Shown here piece after piece: positions 61,265-64,000 of a DNA stretch of 64,000 nucleotides. The stretch is taken from the NCBI GenBank assembly GCA_964643965.1, contig CAZXVH010000015.1, positions 4,732 to 68,731 of the forward strand, read 5' to 3'. Position 1 is the first letter of the stretch. Each line of letters opens with the position of its first letter. Below the pieces are notes generated by a model, which was not told the origin of the DNA, made no database searches, and saw nothing but the letters and a program-made list of their open reading frames with translations. The translations under genes and the position numbers were made by a program. The stretch is from GCA-2746795 sp964643965 (lineage in GTDB: Bacteria > Chloroflexota > Anaerolineae > Promineifilales > Promineifilaceae).

Positions 61265-62662
61265 ATGGCTACGGATAAACAACGACAACGTAAGAACTTG
61301 ATACAGCGGCGGGGCAATAGTGACGTGGATCATTTACGGCCGCAGCGCTGGAACTGGGATGCGGTGATGCGGCCGTTGGATACGCATATAGAAAGCCAGT
61401 CGCCACTGCCCACGGCCGGCGTTGGCTTGCGTAATTTACGTTTCTTCTGGCTGGATGGTTTGTTTGCGGCGATCAGTGAGAATTTTTATCTCAGTTATGT
61501 GGTGCTATTTGCCCTTTCTTATGGGGCGACAAATGGACAGGTAGGCTGGTTAACGGCCGTTGCCAACTTATTAGGCGCTATTGCCTTGTTCCCTGGGGCG
61601 ATGTTGATTGAAAAGGTGGGCAAACGGAAGCCAGTGGTCGTGTGGAGCGGCGGCGGCGTGGCGCGGTTTATGTTGTTGGCGCTGGCCTTGTTCCCCCTGT
61701 TTGTCACCCAGCCGACGGTGGCCATTGTGCTGATTGTGGCGCTGAATGGCATTCGCGCCTTCGCGGCCAATCTGTCGAACCCAGCCTGGACTTCAATGGT
61801 GGCTGATATTGTGCCAGATTCGATTCGAGGCCGCTATTTTGGCAGCCGCAACATGGCTATGGGTATTGCGGCGCTCATCGTCGCGCCCATTGCCGGCAAA
61901 CTGATTAGCAGCGGGAATTCGCGGTCAGCGTCAGAGGTGGCGGGGTATCAGATTGTGCTGATTTTGGCGTTTGTGGTGGGTATGGTCAGCACCGTTCTCT
62001 TCCAAAAGATTAAAGAGCCAGAGCCAGGCGGGTCGATATCCCAGAAGCACCAGCGCGGTGATTTGCGCAAAGCGATTCGCCATTCGCCCGGATTTATGGG
62101 TTTGGTGGTGAGCGCCTTTGTGTGGAATCTGGCGCTGCAAGTGGCGGCGCCGTTTTTTAACGTCTATTTGGTGCAAGACTATGGCGCCAGCGCCACGGTG
62201 ATTGGAGTTTTAACGGCTATCAGCAGTTTGGCGGCGTTGTTTGGGCAACGAACTTTTGGGCGATTTCTGGATTCACACGGCTCTTTTTGGGTGATGTTGG
62301 TGTGCGGCTTTACCATTCCGGTGCTGCCGTTTGCCTGGATATTTATTACAGCGCCCTGGCAGGTGGGCTTGATTAACACTTTGGGTGGTTTTATTTGGGC
62401 AGGTTACAACCTGGCTACGTTTAATTTGCTGCTGATTTTGACCCCTGATGAGCAGCGACCGAGAGCGGTGGCGTTGTACCAAACGGCCGTTTTCTCCAGT
62501 GCCGTCGTCGGGCCATTGTTGGGTGGATACCTGGCCGATGCGGTTAGTTTTCAATTGATCTTTGGTTTAAGCGGGATTGGCCGGTTGCTGGGTATGTTTA
62601 TTTTCCTTTTGTTTACCTTCCGGCCCTATCAACGGGCCCAGGCACAAGCCGTGGCCGGTTAA
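61265..62662 (+). CDS. MFS transporter
   Basis: The 465-residue permease has a 60-residue basic, cytoplasmic N-terminus and 11-12 membrane helices. The MFS hallmark GAMLIEKVGKRKPVVVWSG lies between helices 2 and 3, and VADIVPDSIRGRYFGSRNM in the central loop region. It has no close family signature I can name, so the substrate is unknown. Its TAA overlaps the TAA of the convergent MscS gene in TTAA, leaving no room for a separate terminator. Confidence 0.85.
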   Translation: MATDKQRQRKNLIQRRGNSDVDHLRPQRWNWDAVMRPLDTHIESQSPLPTAGVGLRNLRFFWLDGLFAAISENFYLSYVVLFALSYGATNGQVGWLTAVANLLGAIALFPGAMLIEKVGKRKPVVVWSGGGVARFMLLALALFPLFVTQPTVAIVLIVALNGIRAFAANLSNPAWTSMVADIVPDSIRGRYFGSRNMAMGIAALIVAPIAGKLISSGNSRSASEVAGYQIVLILAFVVGMVSTVLFQKIKEPEPGGSISQKHQRGDLRKAIRHSPGFMGLVVSAFVWNLALQVAAPFFNVYLVQDYGASATVIGVLTAISSLAALFGQRTFGRFLDSHGSFWVMLVCGFTIPVLPFAWIFITAPWQVGLINTLGGFIWAGYNLATFNLLLILTPDEQRPRAVALYQTAVFSSAVVGPLLGGYLADAVSFQLIFGLSGIGRLLGMFIFLLFTFRPYQRAQAQAVAG

Positions 62663-63471
62663 CCGGCCAATTGAATACCAGCCTCTCTCATATGCTCTTG
62701 CACCAGGGCCAATAAACGAGGGCGCATTTCGGCCGCTTTGCCATAGCGGGCTTTGGCGACCAATGTCAGTTCGATATACTGCCCCATTTCGCCTGATTCG
62801 CTAATGATTTTCCAGGGTTCCAGCAAATTCGGCAGTTCGGTGACGGCGTCTACAGCCAAATTTGTGAGCAAGCCGATGGTTTTCTGCACATCTTCTGCCG
62901 AGATTTTTATTTTAATGTTAGCCACGGAAAAACGGCCGCGACTGTAGTTGCGCACCAGTCGAATTTCGCCATTGGGTAAGGTGATTAGTTCGCCGCTAGG
63001 GGAGCGGATTTCGGTGGTGCGCATGTTGACGGCTTCGACTACGCCTTCGATGTTGCCGGAGACGCCGCCCAGTTCTACTTTTTCACCGACATCAAAGGTG
63101 TCTTCAAAAAGGAAGGCTGTGCCGGTGAGGAAGTCGCTCAGAAACGGCCGGGCGCCCAGGCCAAAGGCGGCGCTGAACAAGCCGACCATCCAGATGAGGG
63201 TGTCGCCATCGATAAAGAGTAAGAGACTAAAGAAGGTAGCGATGGAAAAACCGAGAAAGGTGAGTCCACTGCTGGTGAGGCCGTGCAGGGTTTGCATCCG
63301 TTCGCTGCGCATCTGTGTGCCTTGCCGTCTGAACCGATTGAGCCGGATGAGGCGGGTAGCGATGCGGCTGCTTAGCCGATGAAAAAACCAGGCCAGCAAG
63401 TAAAATAGGACGATTAAGAGGATTTTGACCAACCAAACGGCCGTTATCGTCTGCATGTATATTTCTATCAC
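62659..63471 (-). CDS. MscS-family mechanosensitive channel
   Basis: The 270-residue channel probably starts at GTG 63471, with GGAGAG upstream; ATG 63456 is an alternative. It has three N-terminal helices (TM3-like GLGARPFLSDFLTGTAFLF near residue 100), then the MscS beta domain (FDVGEKVELGGVSGNIEGVV; NMRTTEIRSPSGELITLPNG) and a shortened C-terminal vestibule. It opens under membrane tension to release osmolytes. The length matches compact MscS proteins. Confidence 0.9.
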   Translation of the reverse strand: MIEIYMQTITAVWLVKILLIVLFYLLAWFFHRLSSRIATRLIRLNRFRRQGTQMRSERMQTLHGLTSSGLTFLGFSIATFFSLLLFIDGDTLIWMVGLFSAAFGLGARPFLSDFLTGTAFLFEDTFDVGEKVELGGVSGNIEGVVEAVNMRTTEIRSPSGELITLPNGEIRLVRNYSRGRFSVANIKIKISAEDVQKTIGLLTNLAVDAVTELPNLLEPWKIISESGEMGQYIELTLVAKARYGKAAEMRPRLLALVQEHMREAGIQLAG

Positions 63472-63577
63472 GAATTGTCTCTCCGAACTTCTTCAACTAT
63501 CATCAAGATCGTATCTAAGTTGAGGTGAAACGGCGAATTAGGCATTTTAGACATATCTGGTCTGGCGAGGAAACAGT

Positions 63578-63958
63578 ATGACCATTAATTTTTATGAGCA
63601 AGTATATGCAGTCGTGCGCCATATTCCGCGTGGCAAAGTAACCAGCTATGGCCGCATTGCGGCCATGTTGGGACGACCACAGGCGGCCCGCGCCGTGGGT
63701 TACGCTCTCAGCGCTCTGCGCGATAAAAAGGATGACCCCGCCTATCAGAACATCCCCTGGCAGCGCGTGGTCAACAGCCAGGGCCGCATCAGCATCGTCA
63801 ACCCGGATAACAGCCCCAACCGGCAAGCCCGGCTGCTGCGCCAGGAAGGGGTCGAAGTGAGCGAAAATCTCAAAATCGACCTGGATGTTTATTTATGGGC
63901 AGGGCTGCACCTGATTGAGATCGACGACATTCAGTCAGGTAGACCTGTAGTCTTGTAG
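63578..63958 (+). CDS. alkyltransferase-like (ATL/MGMT family) DNA-repair protein
   Basis: The 126-residue protein matches the DNA-binding domain of O6-methylguanine methyltransferases: FYEQVYAVVRHIPRGKVTSY, GRIAAMLGRPQAARAVGYAL. The active-site PCHR motif is replaced by IPWQRVV (Trp in place of the acceptor Cys), the hallmark of alkyltransferase-like proteins, which bind O6-alkylguanine lesions and recruit nucleotide excision repair. The final residues VVL are encoded by the first unit of an 8-bp tandem repeat. It is otherwise complete for a short ATL. Confidence 0.9.
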   Translation: MTINFYEQVYAVVRHIPRGKVTSYGRIAAMLGRPQAARAVGYALSALRDKKDDPAYQNIPWQRVVNSQGRISIVNPDNSPNRQARLLRQEGVEVSENLKIDLDVYLWAGLHLIEIDDIQSGRPVVL

Positions 63959-64000
63959 TCGAGTAGTCTTGTAGTCGAGTAGTCTTGTAGTCTTGTAGTC
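63947..64000. repeat. 8-bp tandem repeat GTAGTC(TT/GA) reaching the window end
   Basis: Perfect 8-mers GTAGTCTT and GTAGTCGA repeat six and three-quarter times from 63947 and run off the edge. The stop codon of the ATL gene lies in the first units. No function is evident. Confidence 0.9.

Noticed and set aside
63947..64000. CRISPR array at the right edge
   Set aside because: The 8-bp units are contiguous with no spacers. This is a simple tandem repeat.

Overview
This window looks like a chromosomal contig (one 100-N scaffold gap) from an uncultured Chloroflexota, probably an Anaerolineae- or Ardenticatenia-like lineage. The support is indirect: the protein repertoire (nSTAND1 signalling ATPase, alpha-2-macroglobulin lipoprotein, SH3b lipoproteins, paired SPFH proteins, an AAR-like reductase, a complete 14-subunit NDH-1), GC-rich coding, and many Chloroflexi-like intergenic micro-repeats. 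No rRNA or other taxonomic marker is present, so the lineage is an inference.

Layout. 1-2535 (minus): the edge of a defence-type operon with a PLD-nuclease/DEAD helicase fusion, a small protein and the start of a DndD-like ATPase. 2798-3770: a phage-antirepressor-like gene and tRNA-Val(GAC). 3904-7665: an operon of two SPFH membrane proteins and a TPR protein. 7759-11508: PfkB kinase, polyprenol/phytol-kinase-like enzyme, HAD phosphatase, Pcm and an orphan response regulator. 11695-14913: an effector-associated-domain/nSTAND1/TPR protein. 15202-17146: two tandem SH3b lipoproteins. 17370-25939: small membrane protein, tRNA-Ser(CGA), TadA, a 2031-residue alpha-2-macroglobulin-like lipoprotein and an SDR. 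26404-30809: S1-domain protein, FtsK and heme A synthase. 30827-32360: a small toxin-antitoxin island holding three antitoxins but one toxin, the scaffold gap and a miniature inverted-repeat element. 32910-51198 (minus): nuoA-N, with a molybdopterin oxidoreductase and a metallophosphoesterase inserted between nuoM and nuoN. 51393-55144 (minus): rpoD and dnaG. 55285-58843: gene remnants, a 43-residue membrane protein, YceI, and an ECF sigma/anti-sigma pair. 58881-63958: AAR-like reductase, MFS transporter, MscS channel and an alkyltransferase-like protein.

Genome-scale signal. The self-complementary decamer AACGGCCGTT occurs intact about 57 times by hand count, in coding and non-coding DNA, where chance predicts well under one. 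It behaves like the cyanobacterial HIP1 palindrome and is nearly absent from most of the nuo operon. At least four other short repeat families lie in the spacers: AGTTCAACTT hairpins, AGATTGGTTCAATCT hairpins, ACTGTTTACTG-type micro-repeats, and a 75-79 bp terminal-inverted-repeat element with one copy in the TA island and one inside the nuo operon.

How the genes fit together. NDH-1, heme A synthase and the YceI lipoprotein suggest an aerobic or facultatively aerobic respiratory cell. The defence operon, STAND ATPase, TA modules and antirepressor suggest heavy phage pressure. The lipoproteins, SPFH pair, MscS and alpha-2-macroglobulin form an envelope-maintenance set. dnaG-rpoD is the conserved core of the macromolecular-synthesis operon.
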